Origin: Acinetobacter populi
GTDB lineage: Bacteria > Pseudomonadota > Gammaproteobacteria > Pseudomonadales > Moraxellaceae
Reading direction: 5' to 3'
Assembly: GCF_002174125.1 (NCBI RefSeq)
Contig: NZ_NEXX01000007.1
Location: 124,001-188,000 of the forward strand
DNA length: 64,000 bases
Part shown: positions 1-8,845 of the stretch, piece by piece
Numbering within the stretch: position 1 is the stretch's first letter
How the letters are laid out: each line of letters starts with the position of its first letter
The notes under the pieces: model-generated
Databases searched by the model: none
Told to the model about the DNA's origin: nothing
The model's input: only the letters and a program-made list of their open reading frames with translations
Program-made: the position numbers and the translations under genes

Positions 1-376
1 TTTTGGCTAAGGCAAGTGCACTTTTAATTTGTCCCAGAATTTGTGGTTCACCCAGCATCAGGGAATCCAGACCACTGGCGACACGCATCAAATGTGTCAT
101 TGCCTGTACATTTTCATAATGATAAACATGTCTTAACAGAGTGTTTACATCAATTCCGTTAGACTGTGCGATCCAGTGCAGTACATCGTCTGGCTGTTCT
201 GTAAGGGCATAAACTTCGGTGCGATTACAGGTGGAGACCACCACCATGTTATTAAGATTTTGATTTTGTTTGGTTTGTTCAAATAGCGTCAGCAATCGCT
301 CTGTATTAAAAGCAATTTTTTCACGCATTTCGACAGAAGCCGTATGATGATTGACACCTAAAGCCAAGAAACCCAT
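1..376 (-). CDS. hemA: Glutamyl-tRNA reductase, N-terminal part (runs off the window)
   Basis: The reverse strand from 376 reads [20 protein letters not shown] and continues open to base 1. The segment STCNRTEVY carries the catalytic cysteine that forms the thioester with glutamate from Glu-tRNA(Glu), the first committed step of C5-type haem synthesis. Later the frame shows [15 protein letters not shown], the conserved block before the NADPH-binding domain. About 125 codons are visible and the rest lies beyond the left edge. It is divergent from the TPR gene with only 57 bases between starts. This arrangement (hemA, TPR protein, lolB, ispE, tRNA-Gln, prs) is also known from Pseudomonas, which supports the call. 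Confidence 0.93.
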   Translation of the reverse strand, partial: MGFLALGVNHHTASVEMREKIAFNTERLLTLFEQTKQNQNLNNMVVVSTCNRTEVYALTEQPDDVLHWIAQSNGIDVNTLLRHVYHYENVQAMTHLMRVASGLDSLMLGEPQILGQIKSALALAK

Positions 377-433
377 AGTACTTCATCAATTAGAAAAGGT
401 ATGATACAAAGACGCATATATGTTTAAACAACC

Positions 434-2200
434 ATGACTCAAAATTTAAAATTAATGCGGATAAAATCCAGAAAAATATTGCAGTTACCTGCAACTTGCC
501 ATTCTATCACATTCCTTCTTTTAGGAAGCATTGCTTACGCGTCTCAAATTTATGCAATAACACCGATTACAACAACGAATATCACAACATCTACTCATCA
601 GACAACAACCGATACGAATCATAGCGCATTTTTACCCGTATTTATCGCTGAATTTGCACTCAGTCAGGGAAATATTAATCAAACCCTCAATACCTATCAG
701 TATCTGGTCGAAAATTATAATTTACCCAACATCAATGAACGTGCTTTGAATATTGCACTGGAATTTGATGATATCGATACGGCACTCAATATTTCCAGAC
801 TCTGGGTAGAAAATTATCCCGATGATGTGCCAGCCATGTTTTATCTGGCACATCTATCCTTAAGAGCGCATCAGTATGCGCTGGCTGCAAAAACGCTGGA
901 CCGCATTTTACAAATCGATCCAAATGCCGATCTGGAAGGAATTCTGGAAGGAATTTATCCTGAATCAACTGAAGCCCGGCAAGCACTTTTACAGGCGCTC
1001 AATCAAATTAATAAAAAAGAAAATCCTTCTGTTCTGGTGATGATCGCGGGTCTTGAGGCACAAAGTGGGCAATTTGAAAGTGCACTCAAAAAAGTGAATC
1101 TTGCGCTGCGTAAACGACCAAATGTACCGAGTTTTGTGATTCTGAAAGCCAATTTATATTTTGCTGCCAATCAAAATGATGATGCCTTTAAATGGCTGGA
1201 CTATAGTAGCCGCTATCAGAAGACACCGGATGTCGGACTTTATGAAGTACAACATCTGATCAGGCAAAATAAAACCGAAGATGCCTTAAAAAAACTAAAA
1301 CGCATGTTAAAAAAATGGCCAGATAATGAACAATTACTTTTTCTTGCCGGTATCACCAGTATTGACCTAAAACAATTTAGTCAGGCTGAAAAATATCTCA
1401 CGCAATTGCAGCGTTCAAACGCATATCAGGATCAGGCCAATTATTATCTTGCGGTGAATGCCGAACGTAAAAAAGATGATGCGCTTGCGATTGAATTATA
1501 CAAAGCTGTTGATGGCAATTTTTATACCGTATCCAGAAAAAATCTGGTCTCTATTTATCTACAACAACAACGTCCTGCCGATGCCATTCGTTTACTCACG
1601 CAGGAACGCGTGAGCCATCCACATCAAGCCAGTTTTCTCTATCAGTTACAGGCACAAATTTTACAAATGATGGGCGAAAACCAACGGGCAATCATCTTGT
1701 TAAATGAAGCGATCCAGCAAATGCCTGAGGATCCGGAACTCATTTATGCACAAGTTCTGTTGTATGATCCATTTACCGATCGTGATGCATTGGATAATGC
1801 CTTAAATAAACTCCTGGAAATCGAACCAAACAGTCCAACCTTTCTAAATGCCTACGCTTATACACTGGCTCGTCAGAACCGCAAACTCGATGTCGCCAGA
1901 AAATATGCCGAACAAGCCTTGAGTTATGCACCGCAGCAAGCATCTATTTTAGATACACTGGGTTATATTGCATTTTTACAGAATGACTTTGATCTTGCAG
2001 TAAAAGCACTGGCTGAAGCCTATGCTTTATCGCCTAATCTGTCCATCGGTGTGCGTTATGCCAAGGCATTATATATGCATGGTGATATCGAATATTTTGC
2101 TCAAATCTGTGAAACCCTCCACAATCAATATCCGGATTCAGAAGAAGTGGCGCAATTGCTACACCTTCTGGTGCCAAATCCACATCTTCAACCCTCTTAG
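434..2200 (+). CDS. Exported tetratricopeptide-repeat protein
   Basis: This 588-residue protein has a basic N terminus followed by a hydrophobic stretch at about residues 20-41 (ITFLLLGSIAYASQIYA). I read this as a signal peptide or anchor, without a lipobox cysteine. A Thr-rich linker follows, and from about residue 65 to the end there are many TPR-like helical pairs (for example AYTLARQNRKLDVARKYAEQ). Such proteins scaffold other proteins. The equivalent gene sits next to lolB in Pseudomonas and its partner is not known to me. The start is uncertain because neither ATG 434 nor the in-frame ATG at residue 8 has a clear ribosome-binding site. The gene ends 12 bases before lolB, so the two are probably co-transcribed. 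Confidence 0.85.
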   Translation: MTQNLKLMRIKSRKILQLPATCHSITFLLLGSIAYASQIYAITPITTTNITTSTHQTTTDTNHSAFLPVFIAEFALSQGNINQTLNTYQYLVENYNLPNINERALNIALEFDDIDTALNISRLWVENYPDDVPAMFYLAHLSLRAHQYALAAKTLDRILQIDPNADLEGILEGIYPESTEARQALLQALNQINKKENPSVLVMIAGLEAQSGQFESALKKVNLALRKRPNVPSFVILKANLYFAANQNDDAFKWLDYSSRYQKTPDVGLYEVQHLIRQNKTEDALKKLKRMLKKWPDNEQLLFLAGITSIDLKQFSQAEKYLTQLQRSNAYQDQANYYLAVNAERKKDDALAIELYKAVDGNFYTVSRKNLVSIYLQQQRPADAIRLLTQERVSHPHQASFLYQLQAQILQMMGENQRAIILLNEAIQQMPEDPELIYAQVLLYDPFTDRDALDNALNKLLEIEPNSPTFLNAYAYTLARQNRKLDVARKYAEQALSYAPQQASILDTLGYIAFLQNDFDLAVKALAEAYALSPNLSIGVRYAKALYMHGDIEYFAQICETLHNQYPDSEEVAQLLHLLVPNPHLQPS

Positions 2201-2212
2201 CAGTTTAAGTCT

Positions 2213-2788
2213 ATGTCTATGAAGTTAAAACCTACACTGTTTTTTTGTACTGCCATCAGCCTTGGTCTTGCCTTAACCGGTTGTCAGACCATGCAAAGCC
2301 CAAGCAAAATTACATCCCAACAGCAAACAGCACAGCAATTTAAAATTACCGGTAAAATCGGTGTACGAACACCACAGCAAAATGGTTCGGCATTTTATGG
2401 CTGGACTCAGGTTGGCGATCAGTTTGCCATTGATCTTACCGGTGCACTGGGTATTGGGCAGACCAGTATTCGCGGACAAGTTGGCGATGTCACCTTGACC
2501 AGTAGTAAAACAGGCACCATTCAGGCCGAAACACCGGAAGAATTACTGTTCAAGGCAACTGGTTGGCAAGCCCCCATTACCTATCTGATTTCATGGATCA
2601 ATGCCGAACCTGCCAGCAAAAATGCCGAAGTCAAAAAAGATACTGCGGGACGTATTGAAAATATTCAGGAAGGTGGCTGGTCTGCAACCTTAAGTTATTC
2701 AGATCAACAAAAATTGCCAAATAAACTTGTCTTAATTGATGATGCACAGCAAAATCGTGTGACCTTGACGATTCAAACCCGCAATTGA
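2213..2788 (+). CDS. lolB: Outer-membrane lipoprotein LolB
   Basis: LolB accepts lipoproteins from the periplasmic carrier LolA and inserts them into the outer membrane. The 191-residue product starts with a lipoprotein signal ending in the lipobox LTGC, which makes Cys24 the lipidated residue. The mature part has the LolB beta-fold pattern, including KITGKIGVRTPQQNGSAFYG near the N terminus. A second in-frame ATG lies two codons in, and either start would give a working signal. Only one base separates its stop from the ispE start, so the two genes are translationally adjacent. The lolB-ispE pairing is conserved across gammaproteobacteria. Confidence 0.92.
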   Translation: MSMKLKPTLFFCTAISLGLALTGCQTMQSPSKITSQQQTAQQFKITGKIGVRTPQQNGSAFYGWTQVGDQFAIDLTGALGIGQTSIRGQVGDVTLTSSKTGTIQAETPEELLFKATGWQAPITYLISWINAEPASKNAEVKKDTAGRIENIQEGGWSATLSYSDQQKLPNKLVLIDDAQQNRVTLTIQTRN

Positions 2789-2789
2789 T

Positions 2790-3632
2790 ATGAACCCGAT
2801 TCGCATACCTTCACCGGCAAAACTTAACCTGTTTTTACACATCACTGGTCGCAGGCAAGATGGTTACCATGAATTACAAACCATTTTTGCCCTGATTGAT
2901 CTATATGATTATCTGAGTTTTGAATATACCGTTCAGGATCACATTGAAGTCAAAGGTTTACAGCAGGTCGAGCAGCAGCACAATTTGATCTATCGTGCCG
3001 CGCAATTATTATTACCTTATCGGAAAACAACACAAGGTTGCAGTATTACGCTTGAGAAACATATTCCCATGGGTGCAGGACTCGGCGGTGGATCTTCCAA
3101 TGCCGCAACGACTTTGCTGGTACTGAACAAATTATGGCAATGCGGACTCGATCAGTCACAATTACTTGATCTTGCGATTCAGCTCGGTGCCGATGTTCCT
3201 ATTTTTATTTATGGACAAAATGCATGGGCTGAAGGAATCGGGGAAATCATTACACCGATCACAGATTTACCAGAGAAACGCTATTTGATCTTAAAACCTG
3301 ACTGTTTTATCAGCACTCAATCATTATTTTCACAAAAATTATTGACAAGAAATTCAAAGCCAACTAAATTTGCCGCCTATCAACAAAACCCAAGTGATTT
3401 TGGAAATAACTTCGAAGCAATTGCCCGAACATTATATCCAGAGGTTGAACAGGCTTTTCAGTATTTAAATCAATACGGCAAAGTAAGATTGACAGGTACA
3501 GGGGCTTGTGTTTTTGTTGAAATAGATTGTGATGCAGATACAGATGTAATGTTGACCCATGCACCATACCCCGGGTATGTTGCCAATAGTTTAACAAGCT
3601 CACCTGTACTTGACATCGTACAATCGCTGTAG
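2790..3632 (+). CDS. ispE: 4-diphosphocytidyl-2-C-methyl-D-erythritol kinase
   Basis: This GHMP kinase phosphorylates CDP-methylerythritol at the 2-position in the non-mevalonate isoprenoid pathway; dxs later in the window is the first enzyme of the same route. The 280-residue protein shows SPAKLNLFL at the N terminus (substrate and catalytic lysine region), the GHMP ATP loop PMGAGLGGGSSNAA at residues 93-106, and GADVPIF at 133-139 with the catalytic aspartate. Length is normal. Its TAG stop at 3630-3632 shares two bases with the first tRNA-Gln gene, so the tRNA cluster must at least partly be cut from, or read independently of, the lolB-ispE message. Confidence 0.95.
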   Translation: MNPIRIPSPAKLNLFLHITGRRQDGYHELQTIFALIDLYDYLSFEYTVQDHIEVKGLQQVEQQHNLIYRAAQLLLPYRKTTQGCSITLEKHIPMGAGLGGGSSNAATTLLVLNKLWQCGLDQSQLLDLAIQLGADVPIFIYGQNAWAEGIGEIITPITDLPEKRYLILKPDCFISTQSLFSQKLLTRNSKPTKFAAYQQNPSDFGNNFEAIARTLYPEVEQAFQYLNQYGKVRLTGTGACVFVEIDCDADTDVMLTHAPYPGYVANSLTSSPVLDIVQSL

Positions 3633-3705
3633 GGGCGTCGCCAAGTGGTAAGGCACCGGGTTTTGATCTCGGCATCCGTTGGTTCGAATCCAGCCGCCCC
3701 TGCCA
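3631..3705 (+). tRNA. tRNA-Gln (anticodon TTG), copy 1
   Basis: The 75-nt cloverleaf includes an encoded CCA. The acceptor stem AGGGGCG pairs with CGCCCCT, the anticodon stem-loop is CCGGG-TTTTGAT-CTCGG with TTG at the centre, and the T-loop reads GGTTCGAATCC. The weak A1-U72 pair is in keeping with the weak first pair of glutamine tRNAs. The first base lies inside the ispE stop codon. Confidence 0.97.
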
Positions 3706-3725
3706 TTATCTTATAAGTTCTATTT

Positions 3726-3800
3726 AGGGGCGTCGCCAAGTGGTAAGGCACCGGGTTTTGATCTCGGCATCCGTTGGTTCGAATCCAGCCGCCCCTGCCA
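3726..3800 (+). tRNA. tRNA-Gln (anticodon TTG), copy 2
   Basis: The sequence is identical to copy 1. The 20-base spacer between copies 1 and 2 (TTATCTTATAAGTTCTATTT) is nearly repeated between copies 2 and 3, which points to recent tandem duplication of a roughly 95-bp unit. Confidence 0.97.
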
Positions 3801-3819
3801 TTATCTTATAAGTTCTATT

Positions 3820-3894
3820 AGGGGCGTCGCCAAGTGGTAAGGCACCGGGTTTTGATCTCGGCATCCGTTGGTTCGAATCCAGCCGCCCCTGCCA
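3820..3894 (+). tRNA. tRNA-Gln (anticodon TTG), copy 3
   Basis: The sequence is identical to copies 1 and 2, with the same acceptor, anticodon and CCA end. It is followed by an unrelated 113-base AT-rich spacer before copy 4. Confidence 0.97.
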
Positions 3895-4007
3895 ATTACC
3901 TGCAAAATTAATCCAGATAATTCAATAGTTTGTAAAAATCCCATAAAATTTTTATTGTATTCTATTGTTGACAAATCGTGGATTACCTATTAAAGTTCAC
4001 ACCCATT

Positions 4008-4082
4008 AGGGGCGTCGCCAAGTGGTAAGGCACCGGGTTTTGATCTCGGCATCCGTTGGTTCGAATCCAGCCGCCCCTGCCA
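4008..4082 (+). tRNA. tRNA-Gln (anticodon TTG), copy 4
   Basis: The sequence is identical to the first three copies but is set apart by a longer spacer. That spacer contains TTGACA at about 3968, which could be the -35 element of a separate promoter. The palindromic repeat array begins 30 bases downstream. Confidence 0.97.
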
Positions 4083-4111
4083 GTTTCCATAGTATATTTT
4101 TTTAAATTACC

Positions 4112-4403
4112 GTTGAAAAAATCATAGATTTTACGCTTGGACAAAGTTGCATATCGCTTATTTTTTGTGGGAAAAATCTTAGATTCTACCTTCAGACAAA
4201 GATGCATACATCGAACTTGGTCCTCGTCGCAAAAGTCATGGATTTTTCCCTTGCACTCGAGCAAAACAGTATATTGCTTGATTTTTTTGGGAAAAGTCAT
4301 AGATTTTATGCTCGGACAAAGTTGCATATTGCTTAATCCTCGTTGGAAAAATCCCAGATTTTTCCCTTGCGCTCGGGCGAAGCAGTGCTTCGCTTAATCC
4401 TCG
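4112..4403 (+). repeat. Degenerate tandem palindromic repeat, about five units of 55-62 bp, upstream of prs
   Basis: The 333-base gap between tRNA-Gln copy 4 and prs holds no gene. It is filled by about five diverged units starting near 4112, 4167, 4226, 4288 and 4343. Each begins with a GGAAAAATC..GATTTTTCC-like inverted repeat and continues with CTCGGACAAAGTTGCATAT or CTCGGGCGAAGCAGTGC, then CGCTTAATCCTCG. The last unit has two perfect hairpins: GGAAAAATC-CCA-GATTTTTCC and GCGAAGC-AGT-GCTTCGC. The array ends 12 bases before the prs start, so it forms the prs leader or promoter region. Confidence 0.75.
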
Positions 4404-4415
4404 CTCAGGTGTTAC

Positions 4416-5369
4416 ATGCCCAATCTTGTCGTATTTAGTGGAAATGCTCATCCACAATTAGCCCACAAAGTTGTTAGCCACTTACATATCCCTTTAGGCT
4501 CTGCCTCTGTCAATCGTTTTTCTGATGGCGAAATCGCTGTGGAAATTACCGAGAATGTTCGTGGTAAAGATGTATTTATCGTACAATCAACCTGTGCGCC
4601 AACCAATGACAATTTGATGGAAATTTTAGTGATGGCCGATGCGCTGCGCCGTTCAAGCGCAGGTCGTATTACCGCTGTTATTCCATATTTTGGCTATGCT
4701 CGTCAGGATCGTCGTCCACGTTCTGCCCGTGTACCAATTACCGCAAAAGTCGTTGCAGATATGCTGACCACCGTCGGTATTGACCGTGTGGTGATGATCG
4801 ACCTACATGCCGACCAGATTCAGGGTTTCTTCGATATTCCAGTGGATAATATCTACGGTACACCCGTGTTATTGGCAGACTTACGCCAACAACACCACGA
4901 CAATCTGATGGTTGTTTCTCCAGACGTAGGTGGTGTGGTACGTGCTCGTGCGGTTGCCAAACAAATGGGTGATATCGACCTCGCCATTATCGACAAACGT
5001 CGTCAAAAAGCCAACGAATCACAAGTCATGCATCTGATTGGTGATGTAAAAGATCGTGATTGTGTCATCGTTGATGATATGGTGGATACAGCGGGTACAT
5101 TATGTAAAGCTGCGGATGCCTTAAAGCAATTTGGTGCACGTCGTGTACTGGCTTATGCAACGCATCCGGTGCTGTCTGGCAAGGCAATTGAAAATCTTCG
5201 TAATTCTGTGATTGATGAGTTGGTGGTGACAGATACCATTCCACTGTCTCAAGCTGCACTGGATTTAGGTAAAATACGTCAGGTTTCGGTCTCTTCTATG
5301 GTCGCGGAAACAATTCGTCGTATAAATAATGAAGAATCTATTAGCGCAATGTTCGATAGTTATCTATAA
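4416..5369 (+). CDS. prs: Ribose-phosphate pyrophosphokinase
   Basis: The enzyme makes PRPP from ribose 5-phosphate and ATP for nucleotide, histidine, tryptophan and NAD synthesis. The 317-residue protein has the usual length for the family. It shows the flexible catalytic loop [16 protein letters not shown] at about 96-111, the Mg-binding signature [11 protein letters not shown] at 129-139, and the PRPP-binding loop [14 protein letters not shown] at 217-230. The only ribosome-binding sequence before ATG 4416 is a weak CAGG. The start follows directly after the palindromic array. A strong hairpin terminator follows the stop. Confidence 0.97.
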   Translation: MPNLVVFSGNAHPQLAHKVVSHLHIPLGSASVNRFSDGEIAVEITENVRGKDVFIVQSTCAPTNDNLMEILVMADALRRSSAGRITAVIPYFGYARQDRRPRSARVPITAKVVADMLTTVGIDRVVMIDLHADQIQGFFDIPVDNIYGTPVLLADLRQQHHDNLMVVSPDVGGVVRARAVAKQMGDIDLAIIDKRRQKANESQVMHLIGDVKDRDCVIVDDMVDTAGTLCKAADALKQFGARRVLAYATHPVLSGKAIENLRNSVIDELVVTDTIPLSQAALDLGKIRQVSVSSMVAETIRRINNEESISAMFDSYL

Positions 5370-5382
5370 TATTGCACTTTCG

Positions 5383-5415
5383 AACCCTATGGATATCGAT
5401 TCATAGGGTTTTTAT
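5383..5415 (+). terminator. Rho-independent terminator after prs
   Basis: A perfect inverted repeat AACCCTATG / CATAGGGTT with a 10-base loop is followed by TTTAT. It lies 14 bases after the prs stop and separates prs from rplY. Confidence 0.85.
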
Positions 5416-5468
5416 TCGCTAAGCTGGTCGCAAACTTAGCGGTTTCTTTAAACTTTTGAGGTATTCTC

Positions 5469-6104
5469 ATGAGCAATTTTGTATTAAATGCTAGCGTTCG
5501 TGACGCTGCGCAAGAAGGGAAAGGTGCGAGCCGCCGCCTTCGTCGTGAAGCTAAAGTTCCTGCTATCATCTATGGTGCAGACCAAGAACCAGCATCTATC
5601 ACTCTGGAATTACGTGAAGTGGTTAAAGTGCTTGAAAGCGAAGCATTCTTCTCTTCTATCGTTGAAATCAACTTAAACGGTAAAAAAGAAAGTGTGATCA
5701 TCAAAGCATTACAACGTCACCCTTCCAAAAACACACCATTACACGCAGACTTTTTACGTGTAAAAGCTGGTGAAGCGATTACTGTAAATGTTCCGTTGCA
5801 CTTCGCAAATCAAGAAGAAGCCAAAGGCGTTAAAGCAGGTGGTGTTGTATCAATCAATGCAGCTGAAGTTGAAGTTTCTGTACTTCCAGCCGATTTACCT
5901 GAATCAATCACTGTTGATTTGGCAGATTTAGACGTTGGTGATGTAATTCACCTGTCTGACATCAAATTGCCAAAAGGTGTAACTTTAACTGCACTTCAAG
6001 GTGAAGGTCACGACTTAACAGTTGCGTCTATCACTGTAGTTAAGGCGGAAGCTGCTGAAGAAGCGGCGCCAGAAGCTGCTGAAGAAGAAGACAAAGGCGA
6101 GTAA
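5469..6104 (+). CDS. rplY: 50S ribosomal protein L25, long (Ctc/TL5) form
   Basis: L25 binds 5S rRNA on the large ribosomal subunit. At 211 residues this is the two-domain form: an N-terminal 5S-binding domain of about 95 residues (GKGASRRLRREAKVPAIIYG near the start) followed by a TL5-type beta domain. The tail is very acidic and Ala/Glu-rich. ATG 5469 is preceded by a good Shine-Dalgarno (TTTTGAGGTATTCTC). The pth gene follows within a few bases, the conserved prs-rplY-pth order. Confidence 0.95.
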   Translation: MSNFVLNASVRDAAQEGKGASRRLRREAKVPAIIYGADQEPASITLELREVVKVLESEAFFSSIVEINLNGKKESVIIKALQRHPSKNTPLHADFLRVKAGEAITVNVPLHFANQEEAKGVKAGGVVSINAAEVEVSVLPADLPESITVDLADLDVGDVIHLSDIKLPKGVTLTALQGEGHDLTVASITVVKAEAAEEAAPEAAEEEDKGE

Positions 6105-6111
6105 TCCTTTG

Positions 6112-6702
6112 ATGAGTGATCGTGATCAATCGCTGTCGCTCATTGTCGGTTTGGGCAATCCGGGTGCGGAATATGCCCAAACCCGACATAATGCTGGTTT
6201 TTGGTATGTTGAACAATTGGCCGATCGCTATAATATTCAACTCAAAAATGACAGCAAATATCATGCGATTTCCGGGCGAGGTCAAATTGAAGGACGTGAT
6301 GTCCGGTTATTACTTCCGCTCACCTACATGAATCGTTCCGGTCAAAGTGTTGTTCCCTTTGCCAAGTTCTATCAAATTCCAACCCAAAATATCCTTATCG
6401 CACACGATGAGTTAGATATGAATCCTGGTGTCATTCGTCTTAAAAATGGCGGTGGGCACGGTGGACATAATGGTTTAAAAGATATTGTCCCCCATCTCGG
6501 TGCAGATTTTTTACGTTTACGCATTGGTATCGGTCATCCGGGTAGCAAAGAGCGAGTATCAGGTCATGTATTGAGTAAAGCACCTAGTGCTGAACAAACT
6601 CTGATTGATCAAGCCATCGATCATGCCTTGGCACAAACTAAAGCGCTCATCAACGGAGATGTTGCTCAGGCGATGAATGCCATTAATGCATTCAAAATCT
6701 AG
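6112..6702 (+). CDS. pth: Peptidyl-tRNA hydrolase
   Basis: The enzyme cleaves peptidyl-tRNAs dropped by ribosomes so that the tRNA can be reused. The 196-residue protein has the signature GLGNPGAEYAQTRHNAGFW with Asn16 and catalytic His26, the segment HDELDMNPG with the conserved aspartate, and GGGHGGHNGL. I chose ATG 6112, since the codon just upstream is TTG. The gene is 7 bases after rplY and probably co-translated with it. Confidence 0.95.
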   Translation: MSDRDQSLSLIVGLGNPGAEYAQTRHNAGFWYVEQLADRYNIQLKNDSKYHAISGRGQIEGRDVRLLLPLTYMNRSGQSVVPFAKFYQIPTQNILIAHDELDMNPGVIRLKNGGGHGGHNGLKDIVPHLGADFLRLRIGIGHPGSKERVSGHVLSKAPSAEQTLIDQAIDHALAQTKALINGDVAQAMNAINAFKI

Positions 6703-6815
6703 GGTAATGACCAAATCAACTTGTATTCCACTATCAAAAATTGCAAAATGCACAACTGAAAGGTTGTAGCAGCTCATGATGTCGTCGTCATGAGATTTTA
6801 CTGAGGAGTATTCCC

Positions 6816-7196
6816 ATGCAATCTCGCTTATTAAAATGCAAAATCCATCGTGCAGTAGTCACTCAGGCCGAACTACATTATGAAGGCTCATGTGCAATTG
6901 ATGGCACGCTGATGGATCTGGCAGGTATTCGTGAATACGAAGAAATCCATGTCTGGAATGTCACCAATGGCAAGCGTTTTACTACTTATGCCATTCGTGG
7001 TGAGGATGATTCCGGCATTATCTCTGTCAATGGTGGTGCAGCACATCAAGCCGAAATCGGTGATATTATTATTATTGCAACTTTTGGTTTATTCGATGAG
7101 AAAGAAGCGGCTGCACATCAGCCTCGCCTCGTGTATGCAAATCCGAACAATACCGTAAACCATACTGCAAATTGCATTCCGGTACAGGTTGCCTAA
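6816..7196 (+). CDS. panD: Aspartate 1-decarboxylase, pyruvoyl-dependent
   Basis: PanD makes beta-alanine from aspartate for pantothenate and CoA. The 126-residue proenzyme has the self-cleavage site Gly24-Ser25 within HYEGSCAID; Ser25 becomes the pyruvoyl group. The conserved blocks [17 protein letters not shown] and [14 protein letters not shown] are present. ATG 6816 follows a strong TGAGGAG ribosome-binding site. The gene sits alone with a hairpin terminator after it; coaBC, which acts later in the same pathway, is near 46 kb. Confidence 0.95.
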   Translation: MQSRLLKCKIHRAVVTQAELHYEGSCAIDGTLMDLAGIREYEEIHVWNVTNGKRFTTYAIRGEDDSGIISVNGGAAHQAEIGDIIIIATFGLFDEKEAAAHQPRLVYANPNNTVNHTANCIPVQVA

Positions 7197-7222
7197 ACCA
7201 ATTTCATAAAAATTTTATCAAA

Positions 7223-7254
7223 AAAACATCTTCTTTATCCAGAAGATGTTTTTT
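7223..7254. terminator. Bidirectional terminator between panD and the siderophore-interacting gene
   Basis: The inverted repeat AAAACATCTTCT / AGAAGATGTTTT encloses a 6-base loop, with T-runs on both strands. It lies between the convergent panD and the minus-strand gene ending at 7271. Confidence 0.85.
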
Positions 7255-7270
7255 CATTTTTAATCACCAG

Positions 7271-8095
7271 TTAATCTTCAATTGAATCATGTGCACCGGG
7301 ATTTCCTTTTTTCCAGTAGCCACTTGCCTTAGTCCACTGTTTTTGTGCACCGTGCTCCAGCATTTCTTTTCTTAACTGTCTGGCCACATTGGTTTCTGCG
7401 GCAATCCATGTATGAAAATCCTCTGCCGGGAACTGATACTGTGCCAATGCAGCAAGTAACCCATCTGCTTGTCCAGCGTCCTGACCATTGCGGTATAACC
7501 AGTGAATTTGTGTCTGCGCAGCACTATGCAACGTAATTTGATCCTGCTCGCTTTCTACCTCAATCCAGACATGTGCATGACTCGCTGCTGGCAACTCTTC
7601 CAGACGACGAGCAATTGCTGGAATTGCAGTATCATCACCAATCAATACATAATGATCAAATGCAAGTGGCTGAACCATTGACCCTCTTGGTCCACCAATT
7701 CCCAATTGTTGACCGACTCTGGCTTGCTTGGCCCAACTTGTTGCATAACCAGTATCATGCAAGACAAAATCAATGGTTAATGTACCCTGATCTGCATCAA
7801 AATATCGAGGTGTATAATCTCTTGCCACAGGCTTATCTTCCGGATTAGGGAAGTCCAGCCCACGCCCCGAGAATGTCGGGATTACCACTGCATGTTCTGG
7901 ATCGGCATAGAAAAACATTTTGATATGATCGTCAAAGCTCGCACTGACAAAATCTTTTAGACTCTCTCCAGTAAAAACGATTCTTTTGAGTGTAGGTGAC
8001 AATAATTGCACCTCACGCACAGTAATGGTTCTAAATTTTAATTCGTGACGTACTCGATAGGCTTTACGCTGTTCGATCAATGTTTGTTGATTCAT
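7271..8095 (-). CDS. Siderophore-interacting flavoprotein (SIP/ViuB family ferric reductase)
   Basis: Proteins of this family use FAD and NAD(P)H to reduce ferric siderophores in the cytoplasm and release iron. The N-terminal FAD-binding domain contains the flavin motif ARDYTPRYF. The C-terminal SIP domain begins near IGDDTAIPAI and ends with the aromatic segment ASGYWKKG. I chose the ATG at 8095 (274 residues) because CGGAG lies seven bases upstream; an upstream in-frame ATG at 8119 lacks a ribosome-binding site. It is the second gene of a two-gene operon behind a PadR regulator, so expression is probably under that repressor. Confidence 0.88.
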   Translation of the reverse strand: MNQQTLIEQRKAYRVRHELKFRTITVREVQLLSPTLKRIVFTGESLKDFVSASFDDHIKMFFYADPEHAVVIPTFSGRGLDFPNPEDKPVARDYTPRYFDADQGTLTIDFVLHDTGYATSWAKQARVGQQLGIGGPRGSMVQPLAFDHYVLIGDDTAIPAIARRLEELPAASHAHVWIEVESEQDQITLHSAAQTQIHWLYRNGQDAGQADGLLAALAQYQFPAEDFHTWIAAETNVARQLRKEMLEHGAQKQWTKASGYWKKGNPGAHDSIED

Positions 8096-8128
8096 GATTA
8101 CTCCGACAGCATGAGGCATGCTGTTTGA

Positions 8129-8656
8129 TTAAATTTGGTCAATTTGTCGTACAGTTTGGTCCAGAATATCTGCCAACTGTTGTGCCTGTTGTGCAGTTAA
8201 ACCTTGTTGTTCCAGTTTCAAATGTATGGCAAATTTAAGATTTTCAATGGCACGAATAACAACCAGTGGACGAGCCGCTCTTTGTTTTACTCGATCCAGA
8301 ATATGCTGTATATGTGTGGCATTGCGTTGATATTCTTCCTGTCCCAATGCAGTAATTTGGTAAAACACTTTATTTTTTGCATGGGTTCCAGGCTGCTCTT
8401 GTTCTATATCCGGTGCAGGTTCAAGCTTAACCAGCAATTGCTCATCAACCAGTTGATTCAGTGCAGGATAAATCACACCCGCACTCGGTCGATATAAGCC
8501 AAAGCTTAATGCTTCAACTGCATTCATCAACTCATATCCATGCTGCGCTTTTTGCTGTAACAAGTGCAACAAAATCAATCGTAAACCACCATGACCAAAA
8601 CCACGTTGCTTCTTGATACGAGGTGTGCCAAAGTCATTTTCTTCAGATGATTTCAT
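8129..8656 (-). CDS. PadR-family transcriptional regulator
   Basis: The 175-residue protein has the PadR winged-helix core: LILLHLLQQKAQHGYELMNA, then a region ending SAGVIYPALNQLVDEQLL. A C-terminal helical dimerisation region ends in ILDQTVRQI. The His/Gly-rich N terminus (RGFGHGGLRL) is typical of PadR regulators next to siderophore-interacting proteins in Proteobacteria. A good ribosome-binding site (GGAAAGGATAATTC) precedes ATG 8656. An inverted repeat just upstream could be its own operator. The ligand cannot be told from the sequence; iron- or siderophore-linked control is an inference from the neighbour. Confidence 0.88.
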   Translation of the reverse strand: MKSSEENDFGTPRIKKQRGFGHGGLRLILLHLLQQKAQHGYELMNAVEALSFGLYRPSAGVIYPALNQLVDEQLLVKLEPAPDIEQEQPGTHAKNKVFYQITALGQEEYQRNATHIQHILDRVKQRAARPLVVIRAIENLKFAIHLKLEQQGLTAQQAQQLADILDQTVRQIDQI

Positions 8657-8672
8657 ATGAATTATCCTTTCC

Positions 8673-8693
8673 AGATATAAAAAAGATATATCT
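8673..8693. promoter_or_regulatory. Putative PadR operator
   Basis: A perfect inverted repeat with 7-base arms, AGATATA and TATATCT, and a 7-base spacer lies 17 bases upstream of the PadR start. Self-regulation from such a site is common in the family; binding here is inferred. Confidence 0.4.
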
Positions 8694-8845
8694 AAATAAT
8701 ATTTTTAGCAACCCATTTTTTGTTGTCTTTAAAAACCAAATGCATTCGATAGATTAAATGATCAATGAATGACATAGATATTCTGTCAAGACAACACATT
8801 AACGGATTTACTAAAATCTAGAAGCAGTCTTTAACTCAAAATTGC

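Noticed and set aside
3983..4327. Open minus-strand frames across the tRNA-Gln copies and the repeat array
   Set aside because: They are translations of tRNA and repeat DNA; they contain the antisense of conserved tRNA arms and have no ribosome-binding sites.
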